A DNA stretch of 29,549 nucleotides. Origin: WTXA01 sp964415195. GTDB lineage: Bacteria; Bacillota; TC1. Below the pieces are notes generated by a model. It did no database searches and had not been told where the DNA came from. It worked only from the letters and a program-made list of their open reading frames with translations. This document shows, piece by piece, positions 1 to 8,617 of the stretch. The first letter of the stretch is position 1; each line of letters starts with the position of its first letter. The stretch is from contig CAYPYD010000009.1 of NCBI GenBank assembly GCA_964415195.1, forward strand, positions 1-29,549. Reading direction: 5' to 3'. The position numbers were made by a program, and so were the translations under genes.

Positions 1-9
1 AGTTCTTCA

Positions 10-1126
10 TTACCTGTTATTCTCATTATTATTCCCCCCATAAAGAAAGCCCTTAATAAATTGATCTAATTCTCCATCTAAAACTGATTCAACAGAACCT
101 ACTTCAATGTTTGTTCTATGATCCTTAACTAATTGATAAGGTTGAAACACATAGGATCTGATTTGATGTCCCCAAGCAATTTCTTTTTGATCACTTCTCA
201 AATTCTTCAGATTATTTTCCTCTTCCAATCTGTTAAACTCTAATATCTTGCTTTTCAATATTTTCATTGCTGCTAGTTTATTAGTAAGCTGACTTCTTTC
301 ACTTTGACATTGCACAACAATACCAGTAGGTAAATGAGTAATCCTTACTGCTGAATCCTTTTTATTTACATGTTGACCACCAGCACCACTTGCTCTGTAG
401 GTATCTATTCGTAAGTCTTCATCTCTTATATCAATATTTTCCTCATCATCTATTTCAGGAATTACATCTAATGATGCAAAGGTTGTATGTCTTTTCTTAT
501 TTGTATCAAATGGAGATATCCTAATTAGTCGATGTACTCCATTTTCAGATTTTAAATAACCATATGCATATTCACCAACTACTTCAAAGGAAATGCTTTT
601 TATACCTGCCTCATCACCAACTAGGTAATCAAGAATATTAACTTGAAAGTTTTTTTTCTCACACCATCTCAAGTACATTCGATATAACATTTCAACCCAA
701 TCCTGGGCTTCTGTTCCACCAGCACCAGGATGGAGTGTCAATATAGCATTCTTGTAGTCAACCTTATCTTTAAACAACTTTTTAATCTCTAAATTGTTAA
801 TCTTTGCTTCCAAGTCAACAATTGATAGTTTTAACTCTTTAAGCATTTCCTTATCTTCATCAAAACCTAGTAATTCTATAGAAGCTTCTATATTGCCTAT
901 ATATGTTTCCATATTTTCAATTTCAGACAATTCATTTTCCAAAGTATTGATTTCTTTATTAATCTTACTTGCATTTTTTTGGTCTTCCCAAAAATTTTGT
1001 TCAAGTCTTTCCCTATTAAGGATTTCAATTTTCCCCAACTTGCTGTCTAAGTCAAAGAGACTCCTTGATATCGCTGAATGCTTTTTTTTGCGCATTAAAT
1101 TGTTCAAGTAAATCTTCAGGTAACAT
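10..1126 (-). CDS. prfB: Peptide chain release factor 2 (RF2), made by programmed +1 frameshift
   Basis: RF2 ends translation at UGA and UAA by hydrolysing peptidyl-tRNA on the ribosome. The reading frame is in two parts. An ATG at 1126, with GGGAG six to seven bases upstream, opens 24 codons (MLPEDLLEQF...KESL) that stop at TGA 1054-1052. Skipping base 1054 continues the protein from 1053 to the TAA at 10-12, for 371 residues. The joined protein has the RF2 stop-recognition tripeptide SPF near residue 204 and the catalytic GGQ near residue 249, plus an N-terminal coiled helical domain rich in Glu and Lys. Start is 2 nt after the secA stop, so the two genes are probably cotranscribed. A start inside the second frame (about 1107) would lack a ribosome-binding site and give the wrong N-terminus. 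Identity is certain from the motifs; the frameshift is inferred from the site and the frame structure. Confidence 0.97.
1051..1066 (-). promoter_or_regulatory. prfB programmed +1 frameshift site
   Basis: On the minus strand the site reads AAGGAG TCT CTT TGA C. It has all the known elements: a Shine-Dalgarno-like AGGAG three bases before the slippery CTT, the in-frame TGA at codon 25, and a following C. Slippage of tRNA-Leu from CUU to UUU puts GAC (Asp) in frame. Because RF2 itself reads UGA, low RF2 leaves the stop unread and favours the shift, so the site is an autoregulatory switch. Confidence 0.95.
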
Positions 1127-1128
1127 TT

Positions 1129-3615
1129 TTATCTCCCACAACATTGCTTGTATTTTTTACCACTGCCACATGGACATGGATCATTTCTGCCAATTTTATC
1201 AGAGTTCTTTACTGTTTGACCAGTTTCATCATCGGTACGATTTTCTTTGATGTTTCTGATTCGTTCTTGTGGTTCAACTACCTTTACTCTATATATAAGT
1301 CTGGCAACTTCTTCTTTAATATCTTCAACCATTACCTGGAATATATCATAACTTTCAAATTTATATTCTGTTAAAGGGTTTTTTTGACCATAAGCTCTTA
1401 AGTTCACACCTTGACGTAATTCATCCATATTGTCTATATGAGCCATCCAGAATTTATCAACTGATCTGAGTACAACTTGTTTCTCTAAAAACCTCATTAT
1501 TTCAGAACCGACTTGTTCCTCATTTTTTTCATAGGCAGCTACAGCAAATTCTCTGAACTTCCTTCTAATTTCTTCTTCAGATAATTTCAACAAGTCTTCT
1601 TTCTTTATCCCACCATGTGGTAAATATGTTTGACCACCGTAAATCAATAATCCATCCAAATCCCATTCTGAAATTTGTTCTTTACCTTCAGAAAATCTGT
1701 AGACAGAATTATCAATAACATCTTCAATCATTGATATAACATTTGTTTTAAGATCATCTTTAAAAAGAACATCTTTTCTTTGACTATAGATGATTTCTCT
1801 TTGTTGATTCATGATATTATCATATTCAAGAACATGTTTTCTAGCTTCAAAATGACGATTTTCTACAGCTTTTTGTGCTCTTTCAATACCTTTTGAAATA
1901 ATTGGATTATCTACAGGCAAGTCATCATCAGTACCCATTTTTAATAGGTTCTGCATTCTTTCTCCGCCATATACTCTTAAAAGATCATCTTCACTTGATA
2001 TAAAGAATCTACTTAACCCAGGGTCACCTTGACGTCCTGAACGTCCTCTTAATTGATTGTCAATTCTTCTGGATTCATGTCTTTCGGATCCGAAAACACA
2101 TAGTCCTCCAGTTTCCTTAACTCCTTCTCCTAAAACTATATCCGTACCACGACCAGCCATGTTAGTTGCAATAGTAACTGCGCCCTTTTGACCAGCCATA
2201 GCAATTATCTCAGCTTCTTTTTCATGATACTTTGCATTTAGAACCTGGTGAGGTATCCCTCTTCTTTTTAACAAGCCACTTAATGCTTCTGATTTTTCAA
2301 TACTAATTGTTCCTACTAGAACCGGTTGCCCTGTCTTGTATCTCTCTGCAACTTCATCTGCAATTGCATTGAATTTACCAAATTCAGTCTTATAGATTTT
2401 ATCATCTTCATCTTTTCTGTTAACATCAACGTTTGTAGGAATAACTACAACGTCCATACCATATATTTCTCTGAATTCATTTTCTTCGGTTTTAGCTGTT
2501 CCAGTCATACCAGAAATTTTGTTATACATTCTGAAATAATTCTGGAATGTAATAGTTGCTAAAGTTTGAGATTCTTTTTGTATTCTTACTCTTTCTTTAG
2601 CTTCAATAGCTTGATGTAAACCATTGCTATATCTTCTACCATACATTAGACGTCCTGTGAAACTGTCTACGATGACAATCTCTCCATCTTTGACTATATA
2701 GTCAACATCTTTTTTCATTACAGCTTGAGCAACTAATGCTTGATTAATATGATGTCCTAGTTCTGCATTATTGTCCTCATATACACCCTTTACTCCAAGC
2801 ATTTTTTCAACTTTAACTAAACCTTCATCTGTTAAGGTTGCAATTCTTTGCTTTTCATCAGTAGTAAAGTCCGTTTCCTTTTTCATTAATGGCATGATTT
2901 TTGCAACTGTTTCGTACATTTCAGTCGGTTTGTCCGCTTCACCAGAAATGATAAGAGGTGTTCTGGCTTCGTCGATTAAAATACTATCAACTTCGTCGAC
3001 AATGGCATAATTAAGTTCTCTTTGAACCATAGCTTCTTTACTAACTGCCATATTGTCTCTTAAATAGTCAAATCCAAATTCATTATTTGTACCATAAACT
3101 ATATCCTTAGAGTATTCAGTCTTTCTCGCCATCGGATGTATATCATGTACTATAAGGCCAACATCCATTCCTAGGAATTTATATATTTGCCCCATCCATT
3201 CACTGTCCCTCTTTGCCAGGTAATCATTGACTGTTATTACGTGAACACCTTTACCGGTTAGAGCATTCAAATATACAGGAAGGGTGGCAACCAATGTTTT
3301 ACCTTCACCTGTTTTCATCTCAGCTATTCTACCTTGATGTAAAACCACACCACCAATTAATTGAACATCGAAATGTCTCATGCCCAAGGTACGTATAGAC
3401 GCCTCTCTCGCTGTAGCAAAAGCTTCAGCTATAATATCGTCAACAGTTGCCCCGTTTGCCAGTTTCTGTTTGAACATGGCAGTTTGAGCAAATAAATCAG
3501 CATCACTTAATTTAGAGATGCTGTCTTCCAAAGTATTTATTCTATCAACTAACGGTCTTATTTTTTTAATTGTCTTTTTACTGTCATTTACTAGATTGTC
3601 CAAAAATTTTAACAT
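1129..3615 (-). CDS. secA: Preprotein translocase motor ATPase SecA
   Basis: SecA pushes unfolded preproteins through the SecYEG channel with ATP; secY is in the same window. The protein has 828 residues, usual for Gram-positive SecA. Walker A GEGKT lies at about 103-107, the DEAD-like motif DEVD at 207-210 followed by the conserved IDEARTPLIISG, and helicase motif VI QLRGRSGRQGDPG in the second nucleotide-binding fold. The C-terminus carries the zinc-binding tail CPCGSGKKYKQCC (Cys 814, 816, 825, 826), which in the family contacts SecB or the ribosome and membrane. The ATG has AAAGGAGA seven bases upstream. A good promoter lies just upstream, overlapping the end of nth. prfB follows after 2 nt. 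Confidence 0.98.
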   Translation of the reverse strand: MLKFLDNLVNDSKKTIKKIRPLVDRINTLEDSISKLSDADLFAQTAMFKQKLANGATVDDIIAEAFATAREASIRTLGMRHFDVQLIGGVVLHQGRIAEMKTGEGKTLVATLPVYLNALTGKGVHVITVNDYLAKRDSEWMGQIYKFLGMDVGLIVHDIHPMARKTEYSKDIVYGTNNEFGFDYLRDNMAVSKEAMVQRELNYAIVDEVDSILIDEARTPLIISGEADKPTEMYETVAKIMPLMKKETDFTTDEKQRIATLTDEGLVKVEKMLGVKGVYEDNNAELGHHINQALVAQAVMKKDVDYIVKDGEIVIVDSFTGRLMYGRRYSNGLHQAIEAKERVRIQKESQTLATITFQNYFRMYNKISGMTGTAKTEENEFREIYGMDVVVIPTNVDVNRKDEDDKIYKTEFGKFNAIADEVAERYKTGQPVLVGTISIEKSEALSGLLKRRGIPHQVLNAKYHEKEAEIIAMAGQKGAVTIATNMAGRGTDIVLGEGVKETGGLCVFGSERHESRRIDNQLRGRSGRQGDPGLSRFFISSEDDLLRVYGGERMQNLLKMGTDDDLPVDNPIISKGIERAQKAVENRHFEARKHVLEYDNIMNQQREIIYSQRKDVLFKDDLKTNVISMIEDVIDNSVYRFSEGKEQISEWDLDGLLIYGGQTYLPHGGIKKEDLLKLSEEEIRRKFREFAVAAYEKNEEQVGSEIMRFLEKQVVLRSVDKFWMAHIDNMDELRQGVNLRAYGQKNPLTEYKFESYDIFQVMVEDIKEEVARLIYRVKVVEPQERIRNIKENRTDDETGQTVKNSDKIGRNDPCPCGSGKKYKQCCGR

Positions 3616-3656
3616 GTACTTCTCCTTTTAAAAAATCTATCTTATATTTTAGCACT

Positions 3657-3684
3657 ATTATATTTTTTTTGAAAGTATTTTCAA
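3657..3684 (-). promoter_or_regulatory. Sigma-A type promoter for secA-prfB
   Basis: Minus strand TTGAAA (3684-3679), 16 nt spacer, TATAAT (3662-3657), ending about 40 nt before the secA start. It overlaps the last codons and stop of nth. The -35 has five of six and the -10 six of six consensus bases. It would let secA-prfB be expressed independently of the repair genes upstream. Not tested experimentally. Confidence 0.65.
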
Positions 3685-4302
3685 ATATTTGCAATATTCT
3701 TTCAAGGCACAAATATCACACAATGGTTTTCGCGCCTTACAAACTCTTCTTCCATGGAATATTAAACAATGATGCATCAGGGACCAGTCTGTTCTTTCTA
3801 TCACCTGCATCAATTGTTTTTCAGTGTCTAATACATTATTAGAATCAGCTAATCCCAATCTATTGGAAACTCTAAAAACATGAGTGTCAACTGCTATGGC
3901 TGGAATATTAAAAGCATTACTAACAACTACATTAGCAGTTTTACGCCCTACTCCAGGTAATTTTATCAACTCATCGATAGATATTGGCACATTACTATTA
4001 TAATGATCTATCAAAATCTTACTCATAGCCAGTAAGTTTTTCGCCTTATTTTTATATAGTCCGATACTTTTTATGCTTTTTTCCATATCATCAACACTCA
4101 ATAGAGCCATCATTTCCGGAGTACCTGCAATCTTGAATAATTCTTTAGTAACTTTATTTACTTGTACATCTGTTGCTTGAGCTGAAAGTATGGTAGCTAC
4201 CAATAATTCAAAAGGTGTTGTGAAATCAAGTTCAGCTTTGGCGTCCCAGTATTCTTTTTTTAGTAAATCTATAATTTTTTTTCTTTTTTTAGTTGCTCTC
4301 AT
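3658..4302 (-). CDS. nth: Endonuclease III (DNA glycosylase/AP lyase)
   Basis: Removes oxidised pyrimidines and cuts the abasic site by beta-elimination in base excision repair. The 214-residue protein has the helix-hairpin-helix LPGVGRKTANVVV, with catalytic Lys near 121, catalytic Asp near 139 in VDTHV, and the C-terminal [4Fe-4S] motif C-x6-C-x2-C-x5-C (Cys 188, 195, 198, 204). All key residues are present. The ATG lies inside the 3' end of nfo (14 nt overlap), so the two repair genes are probably translationally coupled and act in the same pathway: Nth makes the ends that Nfo trims. Confidence 0.96.
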   Translation of the reverse strand: MRATKKRKKIIDLLKKEYWDAKAELDFTTPFELLVATILSAQATDVQVNKVTKELFKIAGTPEMMALLSVDDMEKSIKSIGLYKNKAKNLLAMSKILIDHYNSNVPISIDELIKLPGVGRKTANVVVSNAFNIPAIAVDTHVFRVSNRLGLADSNNVLDTEKQLMQVIERTDWSLMHHCLIFHGRRVCKARKPLCDICALKEYCKYLKILSKKI

Positions 4303-5131
4303 TTTGCAGCATTTCCTTAATCATCCTTATTTCTCTAGCATAACCTTCTTCTTCATTTGGAGTCTCAAGTAAAAAAGGGATGCCATTTAGCCTTGGATTA
4401 GAAACTATATTCATGATTGTCCCCATTCCCAAAGTGCCTTCTCCAATTTTTTCATGTCGATCTTTTCTAGCACCAAGAGGATTTTTACTATCATTTAAAT
4501 GAATGGCCTTTACCTTATCCAATCCGAATGTATTATTAATCTCATCTAGAACCCCTTCAAGATCATTAACGATGTCATATCCACTTTCATAAAGATGACA
4601 TGTATCAAGACAGACACCAAATTTTTCTCTATAGTTAACATTGTCCAATAATATTTTAATTTCTTCAAAATTACTTCCAATTTCACTGCCTTTACCAGCC
4701 ATTACTTCAAAAAGTATTGTTGATGTAGATTCTTTAAAGACAACTTCGTTCAAACCTTTTATTATTCTTTCAAGACCCCAGTCAATCCCCATTCCTGTAT
4801 GACTACCGGGATGGAAGTTATATAGTTTGCTTGGAAGTTCTTCCAACCTCTCAAGATCCTCTCTAAATACTCTTTTTGCAAAGTCATAAGTGTCATCCTT
4901 TGCCGCGGCCATATTCATTGTATATGGTGCATGAGTCAGTATTGGTGCAAAACTATTTGCTAACATCAATTCAGTTAAAGCATCTGCATCAGCTTTATCT
5001 ATCGCTTTGACACTTCCACCTCTTGGATTTCTGGAAAAATATTGAAATGTATTACCTCCAAGTTCCAACATCCTACTACCCATATACTTATATCCTTTGG
5101 AAACGGACATATGGCATCCAATATTAAACAT
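4289..5131 (-). CDS. nfo: Endonuclease IV (AP endonuclease)
   Basis: Zinc-dependent enzyme that cleaves DNA 5' of abasic sites and removes 3' blocking groups. The 280-residue protein follows the family order: GCHMSVSKG near the N-terminus, then the metal-ligand segments THAPY, NFHPGSHTG, FEVMAGKG, CLDTCH, HLNDSK with DRHEKIGEG, and LLETP near the end. I start at the ATG at 5131 (MFNIGCHM), preceded by GGGTGG at 5 nt, rather than the in-frame GTG nine bases upstream. The start overlaps the upstream kinase stop by 8 nt, and the 3' end overlaps nth by 14 nt. Confidence 0.96.
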   Translation of the reverse strand: MFNIGCHMSVSKGYKYMGSRMLELGGNTFQYFSRNPRGGSVKAIDKADADALTELMLANSFAPILTHAPYTMNMAAAKDDTYDFAKRVFREDLERLEELPSKLYNFHPGSHTGMGIDWGLERIIKGLNEVVFKESTSTILFEVMAGKGSEIGSNFEEIKILLDNVNYREKFGVCLDTCHLYESGYDIVNDLEGVLDEINNTFGLDKVKAIHLNDSKNPLGARKDRHEKIGEGTLGMGTIMNIVSNPRLNGIPFLLETPNEEEGYAREIRMIKEMLQNESN

Positions 5132-6773
5132 CCAAACCACCCATGATACCTTGTCCTATAAATTCTCTAAGAATAGAGTTTGAAGGCACCCACATGGCAT
5201 CTAATGGTTCACAAAATCTTAAGATATTTAATAAATGTTGAGCTTCAATATAATATTTAGAATCAACTGTTACTGTTTTTAATAATGGTTCAGCATATAC
5301 TTTTAAAACATTAAGTTCGTGTGGAAGACTAGAATTAAAATGAATGTCTGCCAATTCTTGATATTTGAATATATTGTTTTCTTCACCTTTTCTAACACTT
5401 GGCCATAAACTAAATGTCTTTTCTATATCTAGTGATCTAGATCTGTTATCTCTGACCATTCTTCTAATTATTCTTCCATCTGCTGTTTTTATATGATTTG
5501 ATGGATCTAGATTTAAAGGTGTCAAAGCTGTAACATAGACAATATATTTCATATGTCTTGGTACTTTACTTGTTAGTATTGGATTCATTCCATGAATGCC
5601 TTCAATTATAATCGGACTTTCTTTATCCTTTTTTATCTTCTTCCCAGTATGTTCTCTCATTCCTGTTTTGAAATTAAAAACAGGTGTTTCTACTTCTTCA
5701 CCATTAATTAACCTAGTTAATGTATCTTGAAATAATTCTATGTCTATAGAATGAATATTTTCAAAATCCGGTTTTCCATCTTCATCTAAAGGTGTGTTAT
5801 CTCTATTTAAATAGAAGTCATCAAGTGACATTAATATAGGTTTATGTCCATGCGCCATTAAGGATACTTTCATCTTTTTAGAAAAAGTAGTTTTCCCTGA
5901 AGATGATGGTCCAGAAATCATTATCAATTGATACTTATAACTATTTGCAGAAATATGTCTAGCTATTTCTGCAATTTTCTGTTCTTGCAAAGCTTCGCCA
6001 ATCAAAATCATTTCCTTGCCGCGACCTTCTATAATCTGCCTATTTAGAGAAGTTATATAGGATAACTCTAAAATATTTGCTATTCTATTAGTTTCTTCTA
6101 TCATGTCAAATATTTTAGGTTGTTCTTCAAAAATGAAAAGTTTATTAGGATTGTTTCTTTTAGCCAGCCTTAGTAATACTCCAGGCATAAAATGTTGAAC
6201 ATCAAACATTTCCAGATATTTAGCTGATGGTACTAAAGGTCCATAGTAGTTGTCCATGAAGCTTTCATCATCACCTAAGCTATACATAGGAATATTTTCA
6301 GGAAATTTATCTCCATATTGATATTTTTCATTGTAATTTGAATTATTTTTGAAAACTACAAGGGCCTCATCTCTAGTCATATGTTTAACCTTGAACTGTA
6401 GGTCCGCCTTTATAATTTCTTTCATCTTAGATTTGATTCTGACAGCATCATCACTTGTAATAAGTCTCCCATCTCTAAAACAACCATAGGTACTTTTAGA
6501 GATTGTATGAGACAATTCGAAATTACCCTCTGGCAACAAATTCTTAATCACATAAGTTAATAGAAACCCTAAACTTTCTTTATAGACGTTGTAACCGATT
6601 TTATGGGTCATTGAATATGATATAACTGAATCATTTAACTCAACAATTGTATCATGTGTTACTAGTCTATTATTAATACTAAAAGCTATAGGAACGAAGT
6701 CCAATTCTTGACTCATAAAGAAATCATATACCGTCATTCCTACATGTTCTTTTTTTATTATAAAATCTTTCAT
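5124..6773 (-). CDS. Nucleoside (uridine-like) kinase with N-terminal TGS/ThrRS-like domain
   Basis: Likely phosphorylates a nucleoside with ATP or GTP; the exact substrate is not visible. At 549 residues it is far longer than plain uridine kinase (about 210). The first 60 residues look like a TGS-type ubiquitin-fold. Residues about 60-220 resemble the second additional domain of threonyl-tRNA synthetase, with HxxxH-like sites weakly kept. The C-terminal part is a P-loop kinase of the Udk/PRK family, with Walker A GPSSSGKTT at about 288-296, LDDFY for the nucleoside side and IIIEGIHGMNP after it. Such fusions are known in Clostridia and related bacteria, usually annotated only as nucleoside kinase. 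The ribosome-binding site AGGAGG is in the 8-nt gap after the YitT gene. nfo overlaps the 3' end. Confidence 0.85.
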   Translation of the reverse strand: MKDFIIKKEHVGMTVYDFFMSQELDFVPIAFSINNRLVTHDTIVELNDSVISYSMTHKIGYNVYKESLGFLLTYVIKNLLPEGNFELSHTISKSTYGCFRDGRLITSDDAVRIKSKMKEIIKADLQFKVKHMTRDEALVVFKNNSNYNEKYQYGDKFPENIPMYSLGDDESFMDNYYGPLVPSAKYLEMFDVQHFMPGVLLRLAKRNNPNKLFIFEEQPKIFDMIEETNRIANILELSYITSLNRQIIEGRGKEMILIGEALQEQKIAEIARHISANSYKYQLIMISGPSSSGKTTFSKKMKVSLMAHGHKPILMSLDDFYLNRDNTPLDEDGKPDFENIHSIDIELFQDTLTRLINGEEVETPVFNFKTGMREHTGKKIKKDKESPIIIEGIHGMNPILTSKVPRHMKYIVYVTALTPLNLDPSNHIKTADGRIIRRMVRDNRSRSLDIEKTFSLWPSVRKGEENNIFKYQELADIHFNSSLPHELNVLKVYAEPLLKTVTVDSKYYIEAQHLLNILRFCEPLDAMWVPSNSILREFIGQGIMGGLDV

Positions 6774-6781
6774 GCTTCCTC

Positions 6782-7639
6782 CTAGTGAATAGATTTTTTC
6801 TTATACTTTCCATCCATTACATCTGCTACATCTGAAATTGCAACAAATGCCTCTGCATCCTTTTCATGAACAATTAAAAGCAGTTTAGGCATTTCCAATC
6901 TGGTAACAGTTGTATATAGAAGTGTTTTTTTAGCTTTGACCTCACCAACATGACTATCAATATAGGTTACCATTCTACCAAGTCTACATTCTATGGCTGA
7001 AGCAATTTCCTCTGCCTCATCCGATATAATCATTGCAGATTTTTCTTGGTCTAGGCCTTCTAGTACAACATCTATAGTCTTTTGAACTATAAAGAAGGCT
7101 AATATGGAATAAAAGGCCCTGTCCCAACCAAATATCCATGCAGCTCCACTTAAAATAAACAAATTAAAGATCATTAGTATTTGTCCAACTGAAAAAATTG
7201 TTTTTTCATTTAGAATCATGGCAACTACTTCTGTACCGTCAACATAGCCGCCATACCTTAAGATAAGTCCAACTCCAAGACCAAGAACTATACCCCCGAA
7301 AACACTTCCTAATATTACATCATCAGTAACTACTGGCATGAATGTTAATACTGAAAGAAAAAATGAAAACATACTAATGGAAAAAATGGAAGTTAAAGCA
7401 AAGTTCCTTCCAATCTGGTTATATCCAAATACCAGAAATACTATATTAAATAAAAATGTGAATATTGCTAAAGGCCATCCTGATACCACATGGAGAATCA
7501 TTGAAATACCTACAATACCACCATCTATTATTTGATTTGGGAGAAAAAATACCTCAATGGAAAAGGCTGCCAGAAAGGCACCCAATGTTATGAAAAGCAC
7601 TTTTTCTAAAAACTTGATATCAAATATTTTTTTTATCAT
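6782..7639 (-). CDS. YitT-family membrane protein (YitT domain plus DUF2179)
   Basis: A 285-residue integral membrane protein. About five to six hydrophobic segments fill the first 190 residues (for example VLFITLGAFLAAFSIEVFFL and LGSVFGGIVLGLGVGLILRYGG), including the family motif GGYVDGTEVVAM. The last 80 residues form a soluble alpha/beta domain (DUF2179) on what should be the cytoplasmic side. Length and layout match the family. Function is not established; transport has been suggested for relatives. It heads a minus-strand unit with the nucleoside kinase, with AGGTGAT upstream of the ATG. Confidence 0.88.
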   Translation of the reverse strand: MIKKIFDIKFLEKVLFITLGAFLAAFSIEVFFLPNQIIDGGIVGISMILHVVSGWPLAIFTFLFNIVFLVFGYNQIGRNFALTSIFSISMFSFFLSVLTFMPVVTDDVILGSVFGGIVLGLGVGLILRYGGYVDGTEVVAMILNEKTIFSVGQILMIFNLFILSGAAWIFGWDRAFYSILAFFIVQKTIDVVLEGLDQEKSAMIISDEAEEIASAIECRLGRMVTYIDSHVGEVKAKKTLLYTTVTRLEMPKLLLIVHEKDAEAFVAISDVADVMDGKYKKKSIH

Positions 7640-7660
7640 TAATTAATCACCTCATTCTTA

Positions 7661-7666
7661 ATTATA
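7661..7666 (-). promoter_or_regulatory. Possible -10 box for the YitT-kinase-nfo-nth unit
   Basis: A perfect TATAAT on the minus strand lies 21 nt before the YitT ATG, in the 111-bp space between two divergent genes. A -35 at 17 nt (TTTCAT) is poor, so the call rests on the -10 and on the need for a start here. The short leader would begin about 7654. Confidence 0.4.
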
Positions 7667-7694
7667 TAGTCTTACTTAAGCATATGAAAGTAAA

Positions 7695-7723
7695 ATGACA
7701 AAGTTTATAGTCTATAGTATAAT
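7695..7723 (+). promoter_or_regulatory. Sigma-A promoter for the plus-strand pseudouridine synthase
   Basis: Plus strand ATGACA (7695-7700), 17 nt spacer, TATAAT (7718-7723), 27 nt before the ATG at 7751. Five of six -35 bases and all -10 bases match consensus. A GGGAGGG ribosome-binding site at 7741-7747 follows. Confidence 0.7.
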
Positions 7724-7750
7724 GACAATTAGATTTTTAAGGGAGGGAAC

Positions 7751-8617
7751 ATGGTTAAAGCAGGATTTATTGATTATATTGTAAATATAGAAGAGCAAGG
7801 TTTATCATTAAAGGATTTTCTAAAGAAGAAAGAACTTTCCAGTCATTATTTAATAAAACTAAGAAATAATGATAAGGTTCTAGTCAACGGAAAAATCCAG
7901 AAATTCTGGAAGCCATTGGCACTCCATGACCGAATTACTGTAGATCCATATTTGGATGAACCATCAAATGTCCTACCAGTCAAGATGGATCTTGACATAT
8001 TGTATGAAGATTATGACTATATTGCCTTAAACAAGGAATTCAATATGGCTACTCACCCCACATCTGGTCATATGGATAATACTATCGCTAATGGTGTTTT
8101 GTATCATATCCAGAAAGATGGCTTTAAATCTTTACACCCAATTAACAGACTTGATAAAACAACATCTGGTGTTATTATATTTGCTAAACATCCAATTGCT
8201 CAGCATGCACTTACAATCAAGCGACCTTATAAGGAGTATATTGCTCTAGTTGAAGGTGTAGTTGAAAAGGATCATGAAATCATTGATGAACCAATAGCCA
8301 AGATTGATGCTCCTTCTATTAGACGGATTGTAACAGATACCGGTAAGGATTCAAAGACCGAATACTTCACTTTATCTAGGGGTGATAAGTATAGCCTCTT
8401 GAGAATTACCCTACATACTGGAAGAACACACCAGATCAGAGTCCACCTTTCTCATATTGGTCATCCCCTGGTTGGAGATTTCCTATATGGTGAAGAAAAT
8501 GCTCCTAGACTTTTTCTACATTCTCATATATATATCTTTAATCATTTTAGAGATAATAAAGAGGTCAGGGTTTTAGCACCCCAACCTCCTATTTTTGACT
8601 ATTATTTACACCTTTAG
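7751..8617 (+). CDS. RluA-family 23S/tRNA pseudouridine synthase
   Basis: Converts uridine to pseudouridine in structured RNA; the target site cannot be read from the sequence. The 288-residue protein has an N-terminal S4-like RNA-binding region (residues about 15-65, LSLKDFLKKKELS...VLVNGK), then the catalytic fold with motif HPINRLDKTTSGV, catalytic Asp at about 135, and the late motif GRTHQIRVHLSHIGHPLVGD. Length and motif spacing fit the RluD-like branch. It is the only plus-strand gene here, with its own promoter and a GGGAGGG site three bases before the ATG. The last 29 bp overlap the 3' end of the opposing helicase gene, and I see no terminator hairpin after it. Confidence 0.92.
   Translation: MVKAGFIDYIVNIEEQGLSLKDFLKKKELSSHYLIKLRNNDKVLVNGKIQKFWKPLALHDRITVDPYLDEPSNVLPVKMDLDILYEDYDYIALNKEFNMATHPTSGHMDNTIANGVLYHIQKDGFKSLHPINRLDKTTSGVIIFAKHPIAQHALTIKRPYKEYIALVEGVVEKDHEIIDEPIAKIDAPSIRRIVTDTGKDSKTEYFTLSRGDKYSLLRITLHTGRTHQIRVHLSHIGHPLVGDFLYGEENAPRLFLHSHIYIFNHFRDNKEVRVLAPQPPIFDYYLHL

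Noticed and set aside
8..10. ATG overlapping the prfB stop (TAATG), a possible start of the next minus-strand gene
   Set aside because: Only three codons fit before the window edge, and there is no clear ribosome-binding site, so no gene can be supported.
794..1111. Plus-strand open frames opposite prfB, secA and the ribosomal genes
   Set aside because: They mirror strongly coding minus-strand genes, have low-complexity translations and no ribosome-binding sites.
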